A DNA stretch of 18,553 nucleotides from Chrysochromulina tobinii (taxonomy: Eukaryota > Haptophyta > Prymnesiales > Chrysochromulinaceae), in contig JWZX01002624.1 in NCBI GenBank assembly GCA_001275005.1, positions 1 through 18,553 on the forward strand. The letters run 5' to 3'. The notes beneath the pieces were generated by a model. It was given only the letters and a program-made list of their open reading frames with translations. It did not search any database and was not told the origin of the DNA. Positions 8,498 to 15,444 of the stretch are shown piece after piece. The first letter of the stretch is position 1, and each line of letters begins with the position of its first letter. The position numbers were made by a program, and so were the translations under genes.

Positions 8498-8573
8498 TCG
8501 TTTCGTTCGCGCGGACCGTGAGAAGCGTGCACGACATTTGGAAGCTTCTTAGCTGAGCCAAACTTGCGAATGC
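8498..8573. promoter_or_regulatory. Very short divergent intergenic region, candidate bidirectional promoter
   Basis: Only 76 bp separate the ATG of the coiled-coil gene (minus) from the first ATG of the exostosin gene (plus). If both starts are right, both 5' leaders and promoters must lie here or overlap coding sequence. No TATA-like element is visible in it. Confidence 0.35.
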
Positions 8574-10094
8574 ATGCGTTGCGAAGTCCATAAATTCTAC
8601 GTTCTGGAACACTCTCAGTGCTTTCATGCAGAAGATTCCTGCCGCCACGGTCGGACTGCTTCACGTTCACACCAATTATTTCTTTGCCGTCGAATGCCGC
8701 CGTCGAGCGGGCATCCGACGACCGAAGCGGCCCTCACATTGCTCCCGGCCGGGCCGCGGCCGGTGCCGTGCCAGAGCGACTACGTGCGTGGCAAGCACCT
8801 GCGGCTCTTCGTGTACGCGCTGCCGTGGGCGTACTCTGGCCAGATCGTCGAGTACGTCGAGTCGCAGGCGAAGAAGTTCCTCAGTGTCAAGTGCGCCTAC
8901 CTGCGCGAGGACACGTGCCCCAACTCAGGCTTCAGCCACCTCGAAAATTTGCGCTCGCACTGCACCGACGTGCCGCTTATGTACAAGCTGCTGCAGGTCG
9001 CGACGATCGTCGACGACGCCGAGCGCGCAGACATCTTCCTCGTGCCCTTCCTGATGGGGTGCAACGCCATGCTCGGATGGGGTCACGGCATGCAGCGCAT
9101 CAACGCGCGTGCACACCACGCCTTCTTCGACGGCTTTCCGAAGTGGACGCGCGAGCATCTGCCCCACTACCAACGCTACCCGCACCGCCATCTCTTCCTC
9201 TTCCCGCTCGATTCGATGTTCTCGCCGCTCTGGCTGCGCGGCGCGATGATCTCACACACGGGCGCGGGGTACGTGTCAGGGGCGCGCGACGTGCCGGTGC
9301 CATACCTGGTCTCGCTGCCCGCCGCGGCCGTCTACGCACCACCCGAGCCGCGCACGAATTTCGTCTTCCTGATGGCCTCGAATAGTCGCAACCCAGTTCG
9401 GTCGGAGGTCGCGCGACAACTGCGCGCGGCGAGCGCGACGCCAGGCGCGACGCACGGGCGCGGCAAGGTGGAGCTCTACGAGACGAACGTTGAGAGGCCG
9501 ATGACGCTCGATGCGAAGCAGACGATGCAAAGCATGCGCCAGACGATGTTCTGCATCGCGCCTACCGGAGATTCCGACGGGTTCACGCAGCGCTTCTATT
9601 ACATCATTGCGGCCGGCTGCATCCCGGTGCGCGTGGACACGTATTACTCGGCCTTTGCGTTCAGCCGCGTCGCATGGCCGTTCAAGCAGACGATCCAATG
9701 GAGGAAGGCGGTCGTGCTCGTGCCGCCAAAGGTCTTGCGGAGCGTCGGGCTGCTCCCGGTGCTACTCAACATCTCAGACGCACAAGCGAACCGCATGCAA
9801 GAGTACATACGGCGCGTGGTGCGGCCTCGGGTGCTCTTTGACTACCGAGGCAAGGCGCCCGACGCCTTCTCCTCCTTCCTTGAGGAGTTGCTCCATCTCT
9901 CGCAGACGAAGTTGCCGCGGCTTGATCGTCGCAATCGCACCGGGGTCGGCGCGGGCGGCGGAGGCGGCTGGGGCCTCAAGAAGAAGAAAGGTATGGGTAA
10001 GGGCGAGGTAGATCTTCGGGGATTTCTGGAGACGCCCGAGCGGACGTGCCGCGAGGGCTCTCGCGTTGTGCGGGGCAAGGACTGCGGGTTTTGA
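8574..10094 (+). CDS. Exostosin-like glycosyltransferase (GT47 family)
   Basis: The 506-residue protein shows the exostosin fold marks in order: RLFVYALP (77-84), ADIFLVPF (152-159), HLFLFPLDSM (206-215), DVPVPY (239-244) and the sugar-nucleotide end MFCIAPTGDSDGFTQRFYY followed by IIAAGCIPV (325-352). GT47 enzymes build plant, algal and animal wall or proteoglycan sugars in the Golgi; donor and acceptor are not predictable here. Two sequons (N399, N454) fit a lumenal enzyme. Oddly, no signal anchor is seen at the N-terminus, which is Cys/His-rich up to residue 40, so the true start may lie in a missed upstream exon; ATGs at 8574 and 8694 are the choices. After about residue 445 there is a Gly-run and a basic KKKKGMGK patch, then a Cys-containing tail not typical of the family. 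Confidence 0.85.
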   Translation: MRCEVHKFYVLEHSQCFHAEDSCRHGRTASRSHQLFLCRRMPPSSGHPTTEAALTLLPAGPRPVPCQSDYVRGKHLRLFVYALPWAYSGQIVEYVESQAKKFLSVKCAYLREDTCPNSGFSHLENLRSHCTDVPLMYKLLQVATIVDDAERADIFLVPFLMGCNAMLGWGHGMQRINARAHHAFFDGFPKWTREHLPHYQRYPHRHLFLFPLDSMFSPLWLRGAMISHTGAGYVSGARDVPVPYLVSLPAAAVYAPPEPRTNFVFLMASNSRNPVRSEVARQLRAASATPGATHGRGKVELYETNVERPMTLDAKQTMQSMRQTMFCIAPTGDSDGFTQRFYYIIAAGCIPVRVDTYYSAFAFSRVAWPFKQTIQWRKAVVLVPPKVLRSVGLLPVLLNISDAQANRMQEYIRRVVRPRVLFDYRGKAPDAFSSFLEELLHLSQTKLPRLDRRNRTGVGAGGGGGWGLKKKKGMGKGEVDLRGFLETPERTCREGSRVVRGKDCGF

Positions 10095-10687
10095 GTGTGT
10101 CCACTTGACTGGCTGCCACGCAGCTCTATAAACGCTACTTGAGAGCGCTTTTTCCCGGGGTTTGGAATTTGGTGTGACTGATGTTGCATGTCGTCGTTCG
10201 TTGTAGACCGGTGACCGAAAACCTTACACGCGAAACTAGCGCGATCGCCCGCCGCGCTACGGCGCCCGCCTCACAAGTTTTAATCTATTTTTAGCACGAA
10301 CGCTTGGAAATCCACTTTACGGCCGAGACGATCTGCGCATCCGGGAGGTGTTCGTGCCACTACTCATGGCCACTACTGTACCCACTTGAAGTCTTCGCCC
10401 GGCATTTTTCCGGCACGCTAGAGCGCGCTATGTCCGAGGAGAGCTTGCGGCCAGAGGCTTTCCTAGTGGGATGCGGGGCTGATGGCAGTGCTGGTCCAAT
10501 ACTGTAAAAGTCCGCTCTCAACACGACGCGCAAACCACCGAAAACTGTGTCTCGTGTCAACTGTTAACAGGAAAGCCAAAAACGTCGTGTAGAGCAGAGT
10601 TCCTTAGACGCTGGCTGCTTGCGGCACGTCCGGGAGCGCCCTCAAATCGACCTGTGATCCACCTGCGAGGCTCCGCCTTCGAAGCCC
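10095..10687. other. Intergenic region
   Basis: In these 593 bp I see a TATAAA at about 10125, shortly after the exostosin stop and far from the next start. A duplicated ccactact occurs near 10360, and an AT-rich stretch lies around 10280-10295. The reading frames are short or start without ATG. No gene is supported. Confidence 0.45.
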
Positions 10688-11356
10688 ATGCAGGACGATG
10701 ATTCGGCCCTGTGGTCAGCGTCCTCGGGCATCATGTCTCTCAAGCTATCCTTCGCAGAGAAGGTGCGACAAGCGCGTGCGCTCGACGCGGTGCTCGAGGG
10801 CCTCGACCATTCATCAGACGACGACGACGAGCAAGGTCGATGTGAAGTCTCTTGGACTCGTGCGGCCGTCAGGGCAGCTTTGGCCGCCGCCGCGCCGCCA
10901 GGCCAGCCTTCTACTCCGGACGATGCCGCGTCGATCGCAAGCACAACTCTGAGGTGCTCGCGAGCCTCGTCGTCAAGCTTCTCCTCCGGCAGCGGCGCCT
11001 CCTCGTACGCGCTGCCCAGCAGCAGGAGCAGCAGCAGCAGCGACAGAAGTGTGGCGCACGACCCGCTGAGCAGCGGCAGCAGCAGCAGCCTCCGCAGCGG
11101 CAGCCTCATCGCCCAGCATCCACGCGAGGCAGCCGCTTCGTCCTCGGCCAACCCTCCCGTGCCGAGCGCGAGCAGCAGCAGCGTCAACATGCTCTCGACG
11201 GGGCTGCCTTCGCTTGGCAGCCCGACACGCGCCGCGGCGAGCACGGCCGGCTTGCAACGCGCCCATGACGTGACGAAACCTCAACGCCCATCCAGCGGCC
11301 GACGGCGCCCCCGCAGCGGACGAAGCCCCATCGTCGCCGCAGAATACTCGTATTGA
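10688..11356 (+). CDS. Ser-rich, largely disordered hypothetical protein
   Basis: I do not recognise this 222-residue protein. It starts at the ATG at 10688. Residues 16-40 could form a helix (MSLKLSFAEKVRQARALDAVLEGLD), followed by an acidic run (DDDDE, 44-48), an Ala-rich helix-like part (58-69) and then long serine tracts encoded by AGC repeats. It ends in a basic segment (KPQRPSSGRRRPRSGR). The first 50 codons are strongly G/C-ended, which favours this strand over the Leu-rich minus frame that starts with GTG. It could be a nuclear or RNA-binding disordered protein, but this is only suggested by composition. It might also be one exon of a longer gene. Confidence 0.45.
   Translation: MQDDDSALWSASSGIMSLKLSFAEKVRQARALDAVLEGLDHSSDDDDEQGRCEVSWTRAAVRAALAAAAPPGQPSTPDDAASIASTTLRCSRASSSSFSSGSGASSYALPSSRSSSSSDRSVAHDPLSSGSSSSLRSGSLIAQHPREAAASSSANPPVPSASSSSVNMLSTGLPSLGSPTRAAASTAGLQRAHDVTKPQRPSSGRRRPRSGRSPIVAAEYSY
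11023..11100. repeat. AGC/CAG trinucleotide-rich tract
   Basis: Interrupted (agc)n runs occur around 11023-11043 and 11073-11090, within the Ser-rich gene, where they encode serine. A smaller cluster lies near 11170. Such tracts are prone to slippage. Confidence 0.65.
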
Positions 11357-12274
11357 GGTGCACACACTCAGGTTGGCTCCAGCTCGTGCTGCAGAACGCA
11401 TGCGGCAGATAGACGGGAGGAGCTCCTGCAGAATGCGCCATGCACTCGGGCCAGCACAGGTTTTCCTGAACGATAACGGCGCTGTAGTTCACAGTGGACT
11501 ATTGCGCGGTCTAGAGGTCATATTCATCGACGTCAGTGCTCTAGAATACTGGGCCGCGAACAGCATTTGCCGGCGACGCTAGGGTTTCTTTTGTTTCTTG
11601 GTTGTCCTAATTTAGTTTTAGTATCGACTATTTCCGTTCGACAGTCAAACGAGAAACGTAACGTAAGTCGTGTTCAAGTTGCAGTCGCGGCACATCGGCC
11701 GGGCCACCGAGCAGGAAAGTGCACACAATAAGCCAAGCTTCTATGTCAACTATGTTAAAAGCACCCAACTCCCAAGCGGCGCAATGATGTATGCTGGACG
11801 AGGGTAAGACGAGGGTGGACGCACCAGTCACCCAGACAAGGAATTCGATTCAAGCATTCACGCGGCAAGTTCATGCGACATGCCCGTTGGCCGCGCGTGC
11901 TGAGTTCTGGACTTCTCATCTCTCAGCTGGGGAATCATGCCGCTTGGAGTCCCGCCTGTTTCCAATTTGACAGCGCGTCGCCAACTCGCCATGCCCATGC
12001 TCGACTGAAGCAAGCTAAGCAAGCAAAGAAATCGAAACTACGCAAGAAAAATCTATACGAGCGCCACCGATTACGCTTCCTGTTCTGCTTGCTTGCACTC
12101 CTGCAGAACTAGAAAAACTTCACAAAGATGGAAAACCTCCGATGATCTCGTCTTAGGCAAAACTCGCACAGATTCTGACGCGCTGAGCTTTCCGGAGACG
12201 CGCTGGGCAATCGGGAAGAACGGTGCGGACGGCGCGTGGCTTGCCCTCACTGGGCGGGGTACGCGGGATCAGTC
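11357..12274. other. Long intergenic region
   Basis: About 920 bp without a supported gene. It includes an AT-richer patch at 11585-11640, a Lys-codon-like aagc-rich patch at 12005-12050, and duplicated ctgcagaa motifs near 11391 and 11430. It should contain the promoter of the TerC gene. No tRNA T-loop consensus, CRISPR or mobile element is visible. Confidence 0.45.
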
Positions 12275-13546
12275 ATGCAGGTGCTGCTCCTGCTGGCCGG
12301 CAGTAGCGCCTTTGCGCGGCACGGGGTTTTGCCACGGCCTCGCACTCCTACGCTGCCACCACATGCCGCCGCAACAGCACCGCGCGCTGCTGCCGCTTGC
12401 ATGAAGGACGCCGCCACAGTTCAGGCGGCATCAGCCGTGGATCCCGGCCGCATTTGCACGATCTGCGTAGCGTTGCTCGGGCAGTCCGGCAAGCTGGAGA
12501 GCGCGATCGCGGCGCGCAAGAATCCCATGGAGTCTATCAACGTCGATGGGTTCAGCAAGCTCCTCGACACCGTCGGGGTGCAATGCACCCCGCAAGACAA
12601 GCAGGCCATCTTCACGATGATTGACCCCGAGGGCCACGGCACGATCGACGCGAAGGCGCTCAAGACGGCGCTGCGCAAATCGGGCGCGATCTCGCGCATG
12701 TACGAGGACAGCCTGCGCACCTTCGGCTTGCTGCTCGCGGCCACGCTCCTTTTCGACGCCGGCATCTTCGCTGCCAAGGGCGGCACGGCGGCCTTCGACT
12801 TTATGACGGCGTACGTGATTGAGGACAGCCTGTCGGTGGACAACCTATTCGTGTTCCTGCTCATCTTCCGCGCCTTTAAGGTGCCGCCACAGCTCGTCGA
12901 TCCGTGCCTCAACTACGGCATCTTCGGCTCGATTGTGCTGCGCGGCTTCTTCATCTTCGCCGGTCTTGCCGCCGTCAGCGCCTTCCAGCCGCTCCTGCTC
13001 GGCTTCTCCGGCTTCCTGATCTACACGTCGTACCAGATGCTCACCGACGCGGAGGAGGAGGAGGAGCCCGATGTGCCGCCCCTCGTCACCGCCGTGCTCA
13101 AGCGGCTGCCGCTGTCCAACACATTCGAGGGTGCGGCCTTCACAGTGCCCTCGGCTGACGGCAAGGGAGTGCTGCTCACGCAGTTCACTGCGACGCTCGT
13201 GTGCATCGCGCTGAGCGATGTGCTCTTTGCGGTCGACTCCGTCCCGGCCGTGCTGGCCGTCTCCAATGACCCCTTCGTCGTGTACACGAGCAACATTGCC
13301 GCTGTGGTTGGGCTGCGAAGCCTCTATCAGCTCCTCTCCGTCGCGGTCTCGGATCTCGTGTACCTCGAGAAGGCAGTCGCATTCGTCCTTGGTTTCGTCG
13401 GCCTCAAGCTCGCCGGGGAGGTCGTCGGCTTCGAGATCTCGTCCGCCCTCTCGCTCGTTGTCATCCTAAGCACTCTGGGAGGCGGAGTGCTGCTCTCTCT
13501 CGGCGATGCTCGCGCGCTCGATCAATCTGACTTCCCAGAGAGGTGA
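12275..13546 (+). CDS. Plastid-targeted TerC-family membrane protein with EF-hand-like N-terminal domain
   Basis: The first ATG of the frame (12275) gives 423 residues. MQVLLLLAGSSAFARHG looks like a signal peptide ending in S-A-F, the ASAFAP-type mark of red-lineage secondary plastids. It is followed by an Arg/Pro/Ala-rich transit-like stretch up to about residue 45. Residues about 87-140 resemble an EF-hand pair; the second loop (117-128, DPEGHGTIDAKA) keeps D, G and I but has Ala at position 12, so calcium binding is doubtful. The TerC domain (about 147-410) has the motifs EDSLSVDNLFVF (183-194), DVLFAVDSVPAVLAVSNDPF (315-334) and TSNIAAVVGLRSLYQ (338-352). TerC proteins are metal-ion or metal-export membrane proteins; the plant plastid member is needed for inserting thylakoid membrane proteins. 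A thylakoid role is thus likely. An acidic loop EEEEE (260-264) separates two membrane halves. Confidence 0.9.
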   Translation: MQVLLLLAGSSAFARHGVLPRPRTPTLPPHAAATAPRAAAACMKDAATVQAASAVDPGRICTICVALLGQSGKLESAIAARKNPMESINVDGFSKLLDTVGVQCTPQDKQAIFTMIDPEGHGTIDAKALKTALRKSGAISRMYEDSLRTFGLLLAATLLFDAGIFAAKGGTAAFDFMTAYVIEDSLSVDNLFVFLLIFRAFKVPPQLVDPCLNYGIFGSIVLRGFFIFAGLAAVSAFQPLLLGFSGFLIYTSYQMLTDAEEEEEPDVPPLVTAVLKRLPLSNTFEGAAFTVPSADGKGVLLTQFTATLVCIALSDVLFAVDSVPAVLAVSNDPFVVYTSNIAAVVGLRSLYQLLSVAVSDLVYLEKAVAFVLGFVGLKLAGEVVGFEISSALSLVVILSTLGGGVLLSLGDARALDQSDFPER

Positions 13547-14201
13547 CGACGACACGTTCGGAGTCGCGCGCGCAACAAGCCTTTTCGTCATAGAAGGTGA
13601 GTACGATTCATGGTACTCATGTTGCGTCTGTTGGGCGATATGTTCGCACGTGTATAAAACTAGTTGATAAATGATATTTACGAAAATCGAAATAATATCG
13701 CGTATCGTACGGGTACGCGCGCGCCCGTGCGGGGATGGTCCCCTCCTGCGCTGACTCTATTGCTGAGTGAGCCATGGCTGTGTTGGGCGCTAGCGAGTAC
13801 GCGACTACCGGTCGCGTAGCTTAAGCTTTAAGGTTTAAGCTTACCCGCATTGCTTACCCGAGAACCCGACCCACCGTCGCGACGCGTGCCATGACCGGCT
13901 TAGCCATGAGCGCTCACCCGGTGGGCGTGGGGACTGGGGTGGTGAGTGGTATTACGGAGATCGTACGTTATCTGAATTCTGATCCGATCGTTGTGCAGTA
14001 ATCTCGAGAGCGGTCGACAGCACACGTGGAACGCCGAACGGAACTCGCTATGATTGTGTCATGACGGAACTCGACCGGACAAAAACAGTTTTATGCTTTG
14101 TATCCACTTTGTATGCGCGCGCGACCCCACCATGTTGCTGATCTACGGCTTTACTTGTACACCCCGCCGCGCGGAGCTCTAGCCACTACTCTACCAGGAT
14201 G
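13547..14201. other. Convergent intergenic region between TerC and HAD genes
   Basis: This 655-bp region receives the 3' ends of both genes. It has an AT-rich island at 13650-13710 with tataaaac at 13655, an 8-bp perfect hairpin at 13798-13818, and a TAAGCTT/AAGCTTA inverted pair just after it. The decamer acggaactcg is repeated at 14038 and 14064. No coding region is supported. Confidence 0.45.
13798..13843. repeat. Hairpin TACGCGAC/GTCGCGTA followed by TAAGCTT inverted pair
   Basis: TACGCGAC (13798-13805) and GTCGCGTA (13811-13818) form a perfect 8-bp stem with a 5-base loop. TAAGCTT (13822-13828) and AAGCTTA (13837-13843) form a second pair. The position between two convergent genes would fit transcript 3'-end signals, but this is inference. 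Confidence 0.45.
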
Positions 14202-15300
14202 TCATGCAGGATATACTCCAAACTCCTTTGTGCCGCCTAGCGCCGCCTTGCGCCGCCTCGCCAGCCGCCGCCTCGCCAGCCGCCCCCTCCACACTGTGTT
14301 GGTGGCCGCCGCCTCCGCAGCCGCCGCCTGCGGGAGAACGAAGCGACGCACCGCGTCGGCGACGCCATCGTCGACGTTACTCGCGACGATGACGTCGGCG
14401 GCGGCGAGGGCATCTGGTTGCGCATTCGCCACCGCAGCACCGAGGCCGACGAGTCTGAGCATCTCGACGTCGTTCTCCGCGTCACCACACGCAAGCGTGT
14501 CGGCAGGAGGCACGCCGAGGTGCTCGAGCAGGCGCAAAACGCCGCTGCCTTTGTTCACACCTGGAGGCAGCACTTCACACCATCGCTCGCCGTGGTCGAG
14601 AATGGTGGCGCCCGTGCCGTCGAGCGCCGTACTGAGCGATGTCACCGTCGCTGGCATGCTCGCCCAACCATCCACTCCGGGTGACGTCCAAATTACGAAC
14701 TTGATCACGGCACGCTCCTCAAACCCGTCGAGGCTCGGCAGCAGCACTGCGTCCGGCTCGCCAGCGCGCTCGATGAGCCTGGTGACGTCGGACGGGAGGC
14801 CACCCGGTGAGAGCTCGCAGTACCGAACGCCGCCGTGCGATCCGCCCTCGTCCCATCGCGTGGCCGCGAGCACGCAGAGACGCGCGCCGCCGACGCCGGC
14901 GGTGCCGCCGCGCGTGTACTCGAGTACGGTCGACACAATCTCGGAAGGCAACTGCGTCGTCCAAATGAGTTCACCATCGGCATCCATGACGATGGCGCCG
15001 TTGCCGAAGACGCATGGGCCGAGAAACGGCAGTTCCTGCCTGAGCGTGTCAACCCATGGCCCCGGGATCCTTCCCGTGGCGAGGCACACGTGCACGCCGA
15101 GGGCTGCGCAAGGCTTGAAGCGCCTTGCGGTTGCCGGGAGAGAGGTCGCGGCCAGCGAATGAGAATAGCGTGCCGTCGACATCGGTTACCACCGCCCTTT
15201 TGGGCGTTGTGCTCACCGCGAGGCGTTGTGTACCTCGACATGCCTGAATGGCGCCGCAGCCACAAAGAGACAGGGTCGACAGGAGGATGCTTTGGAGCAT
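14202..15300 (-). CDS. HAD-superfamily Cof-type (IIB) phosphatase, interrupted by a one-base frameshift
   Basis: The gene reads from the ATG at 15300 with a signal-peptide-like start (MLQSILLSTLSLCGCGAIQA), then catalytic motif I DVDGT (D40, D42). At about 15107-15111 the homology jumps to the next frame: LSPGNRKALQAL in the first frame continues as ALGVHVCLATGR (motif II) in the second. Ignoring one base (about C15108) gives one 365-residue protein. Motif III lysine (PPGVNKGSGVL) and motif IV (CGDAENDVEML) follow, then the typical NAQPDALAAADVIVASN end. Cof-type enzymes dephosphorylate sugar phosphates or nucleotides; the substrate is unknown. The C-terminus carries an Arg/Ala-rich tail encoded by a cgccgcctcgccagc-type repeat. 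The extra base could be a sequence error, a recent pseudogene or recoding. The downstream frame has its own ATG (15182) but would lack the DVDGT nucleophile. It is divergent from the protease gene. Confidence 0.8.
14237..14330. repeat. GCCGCCTCGCCAGC-type simple repeat
   Basis: Imperfect repeats of gccgccttgcgccgcctcgcc occur in the 3' coding part of the HAD gene, giving the Arg/Ala-rich tail LARRRLARRRKAALGG on the minus strand. The tail lies after the last HAD motif, so it is probably a low-complexity extension. Confidence 0.55.
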
Positions 15301-15444
15301 GAGGGACTATCCAAAAAAAGGTTAAGTTTGGGGTGCATATTCTTTTAGGTGCAATCCTCTACAAACCAAGCACGAGGTGTTCTTTTGCATTTTACATTAG
15401 ATTGTGGGTCACAAATCTTTCCCGCTCGAGCCTGCGATCGCAAC
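15301..15444. promoter_or_regulatory. Divergent intergenic region, candidate bidirectional promoter
   Basis: 144 bp separate the ATGs of the HAD gene (minus) and the aspartic protease gene (plus). The segment is AT-richer than its surroundings, with runs such as ccaaaaaaagg, attcttttagg and cttttgcattttacatta. No classic TATA box stands out. Confidence 0.35.

Noticed and set aside
10642-11244. Leu-rich minus-strand frame opposite the Ser-rich gene
   Set aside because: It starts with GTG, its Leu run is the complement of AGC repeats, and codon use favours the plus frame at least in the first 50 codons.
11873-12112. 79-codon ATG frame upstream of TerC
   Set aside because: No motif, mixed codon use and no context supporting translation.
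14098-15162. 354-codon plus-strand frame
   Set aside because: Antisense of the HAD phosphatase; Ser/Pro/Arg-rich with no motif, while the minus strand has HAD motifs I to IV.
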